A stretch of DNA of 64,000 nt from Musa acuminata AAA Group (taxonomy: Eukaryota > Streptophyta > Magnoliopsida > Zingiberales > Musaceae), in the NCBI RefSeq assembly GCF_036884655.1, contig NC_088345.1, positions 30,437,001 through 30,501,000 on the forward strand, written 5' to 3'. How positions within the stretch are numbered: the first letter of the stretch is position 1; every line of letters starts with the position of its first letter. Both the position numbers and the translations under genes were made by a program. Below, one piece after another: positions 22,601-34,214 of this stretch. The notes beneath the pieces were generated by a model, which ran no database searches, was not told where the DNA came from, and saw only the letters and a list, made by a program, of their open reading frames with translations.

Positions 22601-25600
22601 AGGCGAGGCGAGGCCCAAGCGCCTCGCTTCACTTCCAAGCGGCACGCTTCAAAGAGGCGCCGCCTGGGCGCTCGCCCGAGCCTAGGCGCCGGGTGCTTCG
22701 GGTGAGCGCCTGGGTTAAATCAGGCGACCAAACCAGCATTTTAGGTCTGGTTCGGTCTCCGGTGCTTTAGTTGGTTCAATCGAACCAACTAAAGCACCGA
22801 TATCAACTACCGCTGCCCTACCCTAACCCTGCTCGCGTTCATGCTACCGCTACTGCTGCTTGCTGCCGCTGTCGCTCGCCGCTCCCGCTACTCGTCGCTC
22901 CCGCTGCTCACCGCTATCGTTGCCACTGTCGCCGCTCGCCGCTCTCACTGTCGTTGCTCACTTTTAGTGCTGTCGCTTCATCCTCGGTCTTCCCTTACAC
23001 TCCTCTTCCTTCTCCTCTTTCGAAAGTATACTGTTAACAATATACTGTATACTATTAACAATATACTAGTAACAGTAATGTATTTGTATTTATTAGATTA
23101 ATAATATATTATTTTGATTTTAATACTGTTAATTTTTATTTATTTAAAATTATTGTTAGGTTTCAGGATAAATGGCAAGTGTACAAAGCAACTCAATGGA
23201 GTCTCCAATAGCATAAAAAAAGATCCTGCATGGAAGTATAATTATATAAAGGATCCGAAAGATCCTAATGCAGTGACTTGCATATTCTGCGATAAGACTA
23301 CTATAGGTGGTATTTTTCGTGCAAAACATCTAGTAGGAAATTTCAAGAATGTAGCAGCTTGCAAAAAGTGTCCACCTGAGATAAAAGAAGAGTTGCTAAG
23401 TTATATGAATGAAAAGAAGACACAAAAGAATGAATCTTACAAGAATTTACCAGAAGACAATGTTGAACATCTCAAGAATGAAGAAGAAGATTATTCTATG
23501 AGTATTAACCCAAGTGGGAAAAAAGTATACGATAAAAAAGGAAAAGAAGTTATGAGTACTAAGAAAAGTAAAAAAGGACCGATGGATCCTATATATGTTT
23601 CAAGGATCCGAAAAGCAACAAGGGCAAGCAGGAGACTCAAAATTTAGACAAACAAATATAAGTGATGCTTGTGATAAAAAAATAAAAGGAAGAACAATTC
23701 AACACATTGCTCGCTTCTTCTATCAGGCTGGTCTTCCCCTAAATACAACTCGTTTAGACAGTTTTAAGGATATGATTGAAGCTATTGAAAGATATGGTGC
23801 GGGATTAAAACCTCCAAGTTATTATGAAATGCGAGTTCCATTGTTGCAAAAAGAATTGAATTATACAAATGACTTACTAAAGGGTCATAAAGAATCATGG
23901 GCAACACATGGTTGCTCTATTATATCAGATGTTTGGACTAACAGGAGGCGCAGGAGTATAATTAATTTTATGATTAATTGTTCTTTAGGGACTATGTTTG
24001 TGAAGTCAATCGATGCTTCATCTTTTGTAAAATCTAGAGATAAGATATATGATTTACTTGACAACTTCGTGGAAGAAATTGGAGAACAAAATGTCGTTCA
24101 AATCATAACCGACAATGGAAGCAACTATATATTAGCTGGTAATATTCATCTTTTGAATTTTTAATTATTTTATCTTCAATTAAATGTGTTAAACTCTTAA
24201 GTCTTATCACTTTTGTTATCCTTTATCTCAGGTAAATTGCTTGAAACAAAAAGACAATACTTATATTGGACTCCATATGCAGCACATTGTATTGATTTAA
24301 TGTTAGAGGATATTTGAAAGATCTTAGACATCAAGAAAATCCTAAAAAAGACAATTTTTGTTGTTGGATTTCTTTATAATCATATTGGGGCTTTGAATAT
24401 GATGAGAGAATTTACAAGGAATAAAGAATTAGTGAGATATGGTGTCACCCGATTTGCTACTTCATTCTTGACATTACAGAGCGTACATCGTCAAAAACAT
24501 AATTTGAGAAACATGTTTACCTCTAAGAAATGGGTGGTAAGCAAATGGACAAAAGAAGCAAAAGGCAAGAGGGCTATTGATATCATCTTAATGTCATCCT
24601 TTTGGAATCATGTAGTTTATATATTAAAGGTAATGAGCCCTCTTATTCGAGTCCTTCGGTTGGTGGATAATAAAAATAAGCCTGCAATATGATATATTTA
24701 TGAGGCTATGGATAGAGCAAAGGAGACGATTAAAAGGTCTTTTAATGAAAATAAAGAAAAATATGAGAAAATTTTTACAATCATTGGCGAAAGATGGAAT
24801 TGTCAACTTCATCGTCTCTTACATGCAGTAGGATATTATTTGAACCCTGAATTCTTTTATAAAATTAAATATGTTGGGTTTGATCGCAGTACTGAAGTTC
24901 ATATAGACCAAGAAATCTATAATGCAAGTAAATTCAGATTTAGTATAATTTAATTCATAATTTTTTAATATTTAAAAATGGAGGGAGAGCGCTTGGTCGT
25001 GAAAGAGGCCGAGGAGGTGGAGAATGCGGAGGCAAACTCCAAGTATCGAGACAAGGCAGGAGGGCAAAGGCTAGGGAACTTCGTAAGACCGACGTCAACG
25101 AACTTCTCATCAAGATAATCGAAAGTGAAGGACTTCGGGTTGATGCAAGAGTGCTCGACCGAGAAACGTAAGCAGTACACGGTGTTGTACCTTTGCGACT
25201 CAGATGAGTAGGCGACAAAGATGATGAAGAAGACGGTATAATCCCAGAGGCGACCAAAATTACTAGACTTGCTCCAAGTTGGAGTGAAAACTTATTGCAT
25301 TCCAGAAGTTCAATGACATTAAAAAGGTGAATCACAGTAGCTAACTCAATGTAAGGAGTGCGAACACTTCGAGTGCTTCAGAAGTGCAAGCAAAGAGCAA
25401 GCGAAGGCTAGTAACCAGCTCGATGCATGAAGTACAACCCTTGAGGAGGCAGGCAAAGTCGAGTAACCATTACCTTCTCAACTCTTAAAAGAATGGGCGA
25501 AACTGAGTACCTCAATTCTTTTATATATCCAGTATAGAAGCTCTACACAAGTTCAAATACCCTTCGAAGAAATCTAATGGAAGACAATACTTGTCAAATC

Positions 25601-28600
25601 CTCACCAATGGTGATCGGTGCTACTGAGAGTAGATTGCCCGTTTCATTTCCCAACAGAATACCAATCAAAAGTGGAACTGATGCGAACCTACTTGAAAGT
25701 GATAACTAAGTGAAAGAAGAAACGATAGGCAAATTTTATGGAAGGACCCAAAAACTTCAAAAGTTTACGAGGCGATGCTCGTTAAAGCTCCAACAGGTAT
25801 CCACATAGTTCAAGCGGCATGAGGCATTTGAGAGACTGACGTATACTAAGGATGGTCTTTTCCTTCATCTGAAAGATCCGCAGGAACCAACAATGATCAA
25901 CACAACTCAGCCAACCCCACACTAGAATCAAAGTCATTGGCAAGTTGAAGCTACATGGCGGATTAAAAATTCAACTACTCAACAACAGTAGAGGAGAGCA
26001 ATTGGGAGCCAAGCGGCGCATTGCAGCTGGAGCAGAAAATTGAAGACTCAGCAAAGGCGAGGAGATGCAGCGTCGACAAAGACTTCGAAGAGGACGTTGA
26101 AGGAATAAGTGGGGGAGAATGTCACGGACAAATTATAAACGAGGTGTTCGATGTAATACTTATGTATATCTGTGTCTTTTGGTTTGTTCATGCTTTGCAC
26201 AGTATGTAAAGGGACAATCGAAGGCTTAATAGCCCCATTTTAGTTGGGTTTGGTGGTCATTTTCGGTTTGTAAATAAAAGTTGTGTCATGTAGACACTTG
26301 TAGGAGATTTCGATCTATAGTGGACCATTTTGAACCCTTTGTTGTATGACCGTTCAGAGTTTGTGAAGTTTGTTTGTAATTTGCATTAGCTATGAAGTGT
26401 TTACTAAAATAATTGCTTGTGGATCCCGAATGAGATACTTTCTCTAATCCATTTTCTCTTTTGTAGGTCCTAAGGAACTATAGGAGGTTTCGGGGAGGCT
26501 GACCTTTGCAGACAGACACGCAAGGGTGTCGCACGACTTAGGCAAAACTAGTTAAGTCTGTGACAGGTCAATCGATATATCGGTACGGATTGATAAAACG
26601 AACCATGATCCAAACCCATGAAGCTCCTAATTTAATATTATAAAACCAAGGGGAGGAAGATACATATTTAGCAATAAGCAAGGAAGCCCAATGGTGATCA
26701 GATTTATTGAGTAAAGGAATAATCCTTTTAGCCTCAATGGTAAGTTTGACAAGGTGTAAATCACTGATACCAAGACTACCCTTGTCCTTGGGGGAGGTGC
26801 TATAATTGCATATGAGGAGATTAATTTTGTTGTGAGAGCTATTATTGTTCTTAAAAACCTTCTAAATATCCTTTTGTAATGATTTGTTTTAGAAACCCAA
26901 TAATTCATAATCATATAGATGGGTATGGCATTGACCACCGAGTAAACAAGGATGACTTTACCCACTAGGGAAATGAGGCCTTTTACCGTTCAAGATGTTG
27001 TCCACAAGAAGGAAAGTCAAAATCTTTTAGGGACCATAATAGGGTTGACATATGAGCCTAGGTCTTTAAGGGGCCAAGATCCCTCGATACCAAAAAAATT
27101 ATAGAAGCAATGTTCGTTTGAGGGTCACAACCTTTGGCCAAAAGAATTTCATATTTTGACTTGTTGATGGAAAGGTTGGTGAAAGTGGAATAAAGCTCAA
27201 CGGCCTTGGCCAAATGAGAACAAGACATATGGGTAGCCCTGAAAGAAATGATCGTGTCAACAATAAGTGAGATTTTAATCCCCTTGATGCTGAAGGGAGA
27301 GAGCTTGCTGTGATGGACTTGGTTGTCAAGAATGGATAAGAGAATTAATTCGATAAGGATCAAAAGAAAGGGGGCGAGTGGATCCCTTGTCTAACATGGC
27401 ATGATTATTTGGATGGAGGGTCAAAAGTTGAATTAAGGGAAATCTCAAGAGTTTCTCAAGAAATCTTGTCAAATGCTTTCTCAAGTTCTAACTTGAGGAG
27501 GATTAAGGGGCATTTTTCTTTGATATAAACATTGAGTGGGCTAACTCATTGGCAATCACAATTTTATCATTAATGTTTCTACCCTGGATAAAGGTCGATT
27601 GCTCTTTATGAATGAGGTTAAGTAGTGGCTTCATGTGGTTAGCGAATGAGTTTGTAGAAGATATTGCAGAGGACAATAGGAAGTAAGGAGGGGTTAAGTT
27701 TTTGGGAATATAGATTAAAAATACTCTAGTTCAACTAACCGTTAAGGAGAAATTTGAATGAAAGGCATTGAAAGAACTAATGATTGAATCCCTAATACAA
27801 GGCCAATAAGTACAATAGCATTAAAAGAACTAAGGATTGAATCCATAATGCAAAGCCAATAAGTACGATAGAATTCAACCATGAAGCCGCCGAGGCCTGG
27901 GCTCTTGCCTAAACCCATTTGATTGAGAGCAACAAAGATTTTCACATTGGAGAAGGACAAAGATAAGTTGTAAGAGTCTGCATCACTAACTTTAGACAAA
28001 GTAATTAAGTTCCAATCAAGCAAAGAGATAGAGGGCCTCAAGGACTAGAGATCTTCATACCAGTGACTAAAATGATTAAGGATGTCTTGAGGATCTGTTA
28101 GGGTAGGTTTAACAGAGGTATGAATAGAAGCAATGGTGTTCTGTCTCTTGCGCATAGCCACCATACAATGGAATTATTTGTAATTAAGATCTCCTTGGCC
28201 AAGCAATCAATTTATTATAAAGGATTTGCAGATTTAAGAATTCTCACTGGTGAGCGCTCTTTTGGAGTCTTTAAAAGCTCCAACGAGTTAATAGCTAAGG
28301 ATTTTTCAAGGTTTCCCATACAATGCTTGTGCCAATTAGAGAATTTGTGTTCAAGGATAGTAAGTTGATGATAAAAGGAGTCGTGGGGGCTGGAGGAAGG
28401 ATAGTCATCTCACTAGACTTCCTTGACAAAGGACTCCACCTTGGGGTACTCTATCTAGTAGGGCTGAAATCTAAACAAGCGACGTCATAAAAGCTTTGTC
28501 AAGTTGAACCGAAATATGAGCAGGGGTGACTTCTTGTCACAAGTAAACCAACAACCCGAACAACCCAAATCAACTAAATCAGCTTGGAAAAAAATTTATC

Positions 28601-31600
28601 GAAATCCATGACAGGTTTATTCAAAAGAAAAGTCTAGAGTCCTGATTTCTAATTAGGGGAGGAAATATAGTTCATGTCTCCACTCAAAAACCAAGGAATG
28701 TCATCCAAATCAAGCATATCGAGAATTTTCCATATGAATCGACAAATAAAAGCACAAGTACTAGCGCACGTAGCAATAAGAAGCCACAAAACCTTACTAG
28801 GCTCTTCAGTAAGTACTTTAAGCGATTGGTCACATTTTGCAAAGTAGGGTGGCTCTGAACCTATCAACCCTCCAAGCAACATGCAATATTTGGTTCTAAG
28901 GTGGTCACCACTACAGTATTCAAGAGCTTCCTTATAGTTTCAAGAGAGGGCTAAGATATTAAATTGTGGGAGAAGGGTTAGATTCCATTTGGCAGGGGGC
29001 TAGCATAGAGGAGGAATCTGGGGTAGCATAATGCAATGTCATTTTCATATATTTATGTTTCAGAGCTATAAGAAGGGGTTCAGAGTTAACCTGAAGTAGT
29101 TTCCTTCGGGCTTTGGGCCCTTCCATGACAACCACTTTTGCTCACTCAAGGTCTTTATCATCGAGCATGAAAGCTTCATCAAGATAGGCAACTTCGTCGG
29201 GAGCCTTTCTAAAGGCATCTGCCATCCACGCCATAAAGCTTTATGGGAATTTTGGATACTCCTTGGCTCAAATGCAAGCTGGGTAAAATTCATCCTGGGG
29301 AGGCTCAAAGTCGAGAAATTTAAAGGGTTGCAAGGGACTAAGTCCTCACCATCCAGCATCTTGACTAAGTCCCCCCACCATCTGACATCTCAGCTACTAA
29401 TTCAAGGAGCATAGAAGAGGGAAGGGAGAACAAAGAGGATACAAGGGGAGCAAAGGGGCCAGCATTGGGGGTGAGAAAATGGAGGGACATATACGATGAG
29501 AGGACGAGGTAGGGAACAGGCATAGAAGAGGGCAGAGAGAGACAAGGGGCAGGATAAGACGTTAGATGGGGACATGACGTGCATCAGGGAGGGGAGCAAA
29601 GGCATCAGGGGCCGTTCCATTGAGGGGAAAGTTTGAAGCATGAACAGGATATCTGCCAGCTGTAGGAGCATGCAAGGGAGACAACGAGGCATCAGCAATA
29701 AAGACAGCATCAACAGCAGTGATGAATATGTTGACGCTTGGGAAATTTGACTGGAAAAAAATCCTTGAATTGATATGAAGTCAAACAATATATAAATAAG
29801 TAGGAATGACTGTCACTGGTTTGATCCATACTGATGTTGTAATTTCATGATCAATAAATTCTCAGCCTGCTATCCACACCTATTCAGCATGTACAAGAGT
29901 TTGGCCTAAAAATTTGCTCATCCTTAAATTCCAATCAAGAAACTTTTATCTGGTTTCCTAGAAAGATACACAGATCAAGTCCACAAATGTTTCAACTTCA
30001 ACAGAACAAAGAACTTTCAATCTCACCACATTAAGTGAACCCCTTCAAAACCTTCAAATCTTTGTTATGTAGCCCTAGGGAGCCACCAAGACATCTAATT
30101 GGGCCATTTCATATATTCTGAGTAACAATCAATATCTAAAAAAGTATTACACTTGTATATATGACTTCAGATGGTAATCAAAATGCAAATATTCTGATGA
30201 TGATGATGATAATAAATCTCAAATTGAAGACCAAAATGAATCATTTTCAAGTTGGGACTGTCTTTCCCAATCATATTTTGATCCATGGTTTAAAATATTG
30301 ATTGGACCAATACATAATGAATGATATCTATTGATTTGATCAATCACCAACTTTAATGATTGTATCACTTTGGTACAGTACCAGACTGATGGGTTGTTGA
30401 AAGTTGAAACCAGTATCAAACAGGTAGTTAAAACAGTATACTGATTTCAAGAACCCATCAGGCTGAAACTGTACCACCAGGAAAGCCTGAACATTAAATT
30501 CTAGCCCCAATTCTAATACTGTCCCATCAGACTGGTGCTGAGGAATTTGAATATTCAAGGGAATATGGTGGTAATGTTTCTGAACAAAGAGGGTAGCCCT
30601 AATTCTTTTAAAGGTCTTAAGTCTTTCCTTATATGTGGAAAACACTGATTTAGCTTAACTATGTGCAGTATCATGTAAGACTGTCAATGATTAAAGTTTA
30701 ATACCAGTTTAATAATGGTTTCAACCAAGGTATGCAATATCGTACCGTACCGATGTTTCGAGGTTGGCTCGGTACGGTACGGTACCGGCGTACCAAACGG
30801 TATACTAGGGCGTACTGAACGATATACCAGGGCGTACCGAATGGTACACTAGGGCTTACCGAGCGATTTCTTCTTACTGTATCACTGTATCACTGTAGCA
30901 CTGCTATAGTATATTACTATAGCGCTATAGCACAGTCCGTCCAGTAGCGGACGGTCCGCGTACCGGTATACGGCCGGACCAGTACGTACCGCCCATGCAG
31001 GGCGGTACCATTCGAAATTGCATACCATGGTTTCAACAACCCATCAACCCTGGAAAGCCTAAACATTACCACCATATTCCCTTGAATATTCAAATTCCTC
31101 AGCATATAGCAAATTTATATTTGCACTGTCTTATTAATACCATAGCATAAGGTACTCTAATTAAAATATAATTAAATTCATGAAATCAGAGTGAAAAGGA
31201 CAAGCAGGTAGGAGACAATTAAAAGAAGTCTAGAAGTTGGAATAAATTATCCATTCTAGAGAGAGAAGATGGTAAGGTCACAAGGCTTAAGAAAACATTT
31301 TCACTTTCTTTTAGAAAATATATCATTGTCAGACATGTTGAGACATTTAGGGCTTTCTTTATAGATTAGCCATTCAAGTTTCAACTACTAATAAGATTTG
31401 ATAAACCAAGGACATTATCTCTCTTCTCCTAGTTCAAGCTCATCTAGAACCTTCTAATGATAAGATCATCCTTTCAAGTGAATAAACAATAAAGCCTAAA
31501 AATAATGATAACATAAGATTTAACCCCACACAAATTAATAAAATTAATTCAAAATCATAAAAAATAAATGAAGGAAAAAAGTCCTTATTTTGACTTGAAC

Positions 31601-34165
31601 AACCCGTTTATTTGACTCCTATATTGGGATGCAACAGTTAGACAAAATGTGTTAATAATAAGAGAAAAGAAAAAAAAAAGAGGTGTTGAATTGAAGGATC
31701 ATCAATCTGCCCCAACCGTTATGTATCAACCAGCATTTACTGGTCTGAGTGTGAACCATGACATGCACTGTCCCTTTCAGTGATCCAGTTCATTTATTTT
31801 TTTAGTGATACATAGTGGCCACTCAACCCCATCTCTATATTGCCTATCTCTCTTGCAAGCCCACCATCCACCCACTGCTTATGATGCCGTCAGTACCGTC
31901 CATTGCCTATTGCTGCTGGTGCAACCTCCTGCAATGGCTGATGCCACTGGCCCAAGTACTCCTCTCCTCTCCAACTTCCCTCTGCCTCCTCCTCCTCCCT
32001 CTTTTTGGTATCATGGTACGTACCAATGTACCATGTGCTGCCATGCTGGTGCATACCGGATCCATTCCGATCAGCCCATGTGTCCAATATCCCGAAATAC
32101 CAAATCTTGATCAAAATACACAAATGTTTCAGCCTTACCTTTGCTAACCAAAATATTCTCTTTTCCAAAGAGAGAAAAAAGGGGAACTATCTGGAGATAT
32201 ATGAATAACATTTTCCACAGTTTCAGTAGATTTATATTTTACCTGGCACTACAAAATTAGACATGCAAAGCTGATATTTCAACTACAAGTAGTCCATTGT
32301 ATAATTAATAGAGAAAGAAAAAAGGCATGAAATGAAGCTGTTGCAGACAAGTACCTCGCCATCCAATCCTCGTATGGTAACACGATATACCACAGTCACA
32401 TTCCCATTGTCCGAGAATATTATATCACGTACTTCTCCACACCAGCCTTGTGATGCAAAAGCCACAAGAAATTGATAGTGGCAAATCAGATCTTGTAAGA
32501 TACTCATCCACATTAAGCCAATGTTAATTTAGATCAACTTAACTAAAGAATGGAAGACTAAGGATGTATAATACACAGGATTTGAGATTTTTAAAAGGGC
32601 AGTATTAATATCCAATAATAGGTTTTCTAGTTGTTTAAGTGGTATATAAAATTTTGAGCAGATAAAGGTAAATACTGCAGTTAAAATAATGAAAAGAAAA
32701 GACCGGATGCATGGGATTTCTCTTCTAATCTGCCAAAAAAGATTGTGTGGAGAATTTTGTACTATGATGAATTAGGGTATACATGTACAAGTTTCTGTAT
32801 AATAGTAAAGAAGACAGATCTTAGCATCATTTTACTCATGAATGAAAAATATAGGTGACCAAATTCATTGTATTGCTTAGTTGTCCACAGAATAAATCAA
32901 TGTAATTGCTGACAGATCTTTAGAAAAGGCTCCCTGGTAAGAAATCAACAATATGGTATGAGTGAAAAGTTCAAATATTGTATTTTAAATCAGATAGGCT
33001 GCAATCATAATGAAGAGAACTATCCTTGGAATGCAAATTATGTGATACTTCACTGGTTAATTTTATGTGATATAGAATCCATCATGAAGAGATTAATAAC
33101 AAACATAAAATACTCTAGTTTTGCATGTGACATATGACAAAGTTAAAAAAAATATATTGTGATCAAACTAATAATGATGAAGAAAGATTCACCTGGGGCA
33201 TAGAAACTCAGCATTCTATTTGCATGATACCTACAAAAACAAGCATCAATAGGGTTAAACCAGACTTAGCCAATTAACATGCCAAGTCCAGTTATGAGTC
33301 AAGATAGTCAAGCCAAGAGGCAATTGTAAACCATGAAACTGTCAAATGTCGAAGCAATTCAAATAAAAAAAGTAAAGGGATAAAATTCAAATGAAAAGAA
33401 TGGTCTAGGTACCTTAAATTAATCTTGTTCTATGTAGAAACAAGAGAGTAATGGAATCACATGAATTACACAGTTCTTATCAATTTGAAAGGTATGTTTT
33501 TTGACACAGATTGTTAAGGATTTGGATTTTGTTCCCTGTCAAATGTATAAATATGTGCATGATTTCTGTAGTGTTTTTTATGCATGCTACTTTTTTAATG
33601 TAATTTTTCTCTCGATCCAATTCTTAATCTGCCTTAATATGATATAAAATATCATCATTCTAAGTTTGATCTAGGACCTTTGATGTTTCCCTTTCATAGT
33701 AATAATCAAGGTATCTAGGTAAACTTTGATGACAAGTAGTTAATGTTCAAAAGAACTCAAACCTTGTTGAGACAGTGAAGGCATCGAGCGCTCAGACACT
33801 CACCTAGGCACCCAAGCAAGGTGAGGTCAAGTGCCGCCGCTTACTAATTAATCCAGGTGGGCAACTTCACATGGCACAAGCGCACAATTGAGCACAAGCT
33901 TCATGAGGTTCAAGCATAAACCTAAACCAAATCAGGTTTGACTCAAGCTTGAACGACCCAATTTGGGTCAAGCTTGGACGACCCAATTTGGGTCAAGCTT
34001 GAACAACAAGAAATTTGGAGTGGTCTATTGATTCTAGTTCCAATCAACTGGCAGTGGTGTCTTTTTCTCCATCGACGAATGGTGGTGTCTTCCTCTCCAT
34101 CAGCGAACAACAACAGCATCTTCCTTCAGTGAGAGGCTTCCATACATTAAGTGGATTTCCAGGAG

Positions 34166-34214
<49 letters not shown>

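Larger units (their letters stand above)
19841..26607 (+). mobile_element. Family-A hAT transposon, copy 2, with nested elements
   Basis: Left end CAAGGTTTGTC, right end GATAAAACGAACCATG; flanks ACCCAAAC (19833-19840) and ATCCAAAC (26608-26615) match at 7 of 8. LINE sequence continues on both sides. From the left: CGGTACG-rich subterminal DNA, a CT-rich leader (20220-20400), an intron with a tandem array, and the N-terminal half of the transposase (to 22541). It is then cut by a family-B hAT (22550) and a gypsy remnant (to 26565); only about 40 bp of the right end remain. The second half of the transposase is absent, so a deletion accompanied the later insertions. Confidence 0.75.
18337..29790 (-). 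mobile_element. L1-type LINE, split by a hAT element
   Basis: Read on the - strand the order is a possible ORF1 region (29790-29060), endonuclease (about 28880-28640), reverse transcriptase (about 28040-26620), then, beyond the 19841-26607 hAT, an RNA-binding zf-RVT region (about 19500-19320) and an A-tail seen as poly(T) at 18337-18348. The family-A hAT and a 188-bp MITE interrupt it. Without insertions it would be about 4.5 kb. It is heavily mutated. The 5' border is approximate and I did not find a confident target duplication. Confidence 0.7.

Noticed and set aside
24955..25335. 126-codon Ser-rich - strand ORF
   Set aside because: Lies antisense in a gypsy internal remnant, with no motif and a nearly all Ser/Pro/Leu composition.
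30717..31037. A 9-bp duplication GGTTTCAAC suggesting a Mutator-type MITE
   Set aside because: The 8-bp reading GTTTCAAC gives symmetrical CAAGG/CATGG ends and fits the sister element at 5944, where 8 bp match perfectly and 9 do not. So hAT is preferred.
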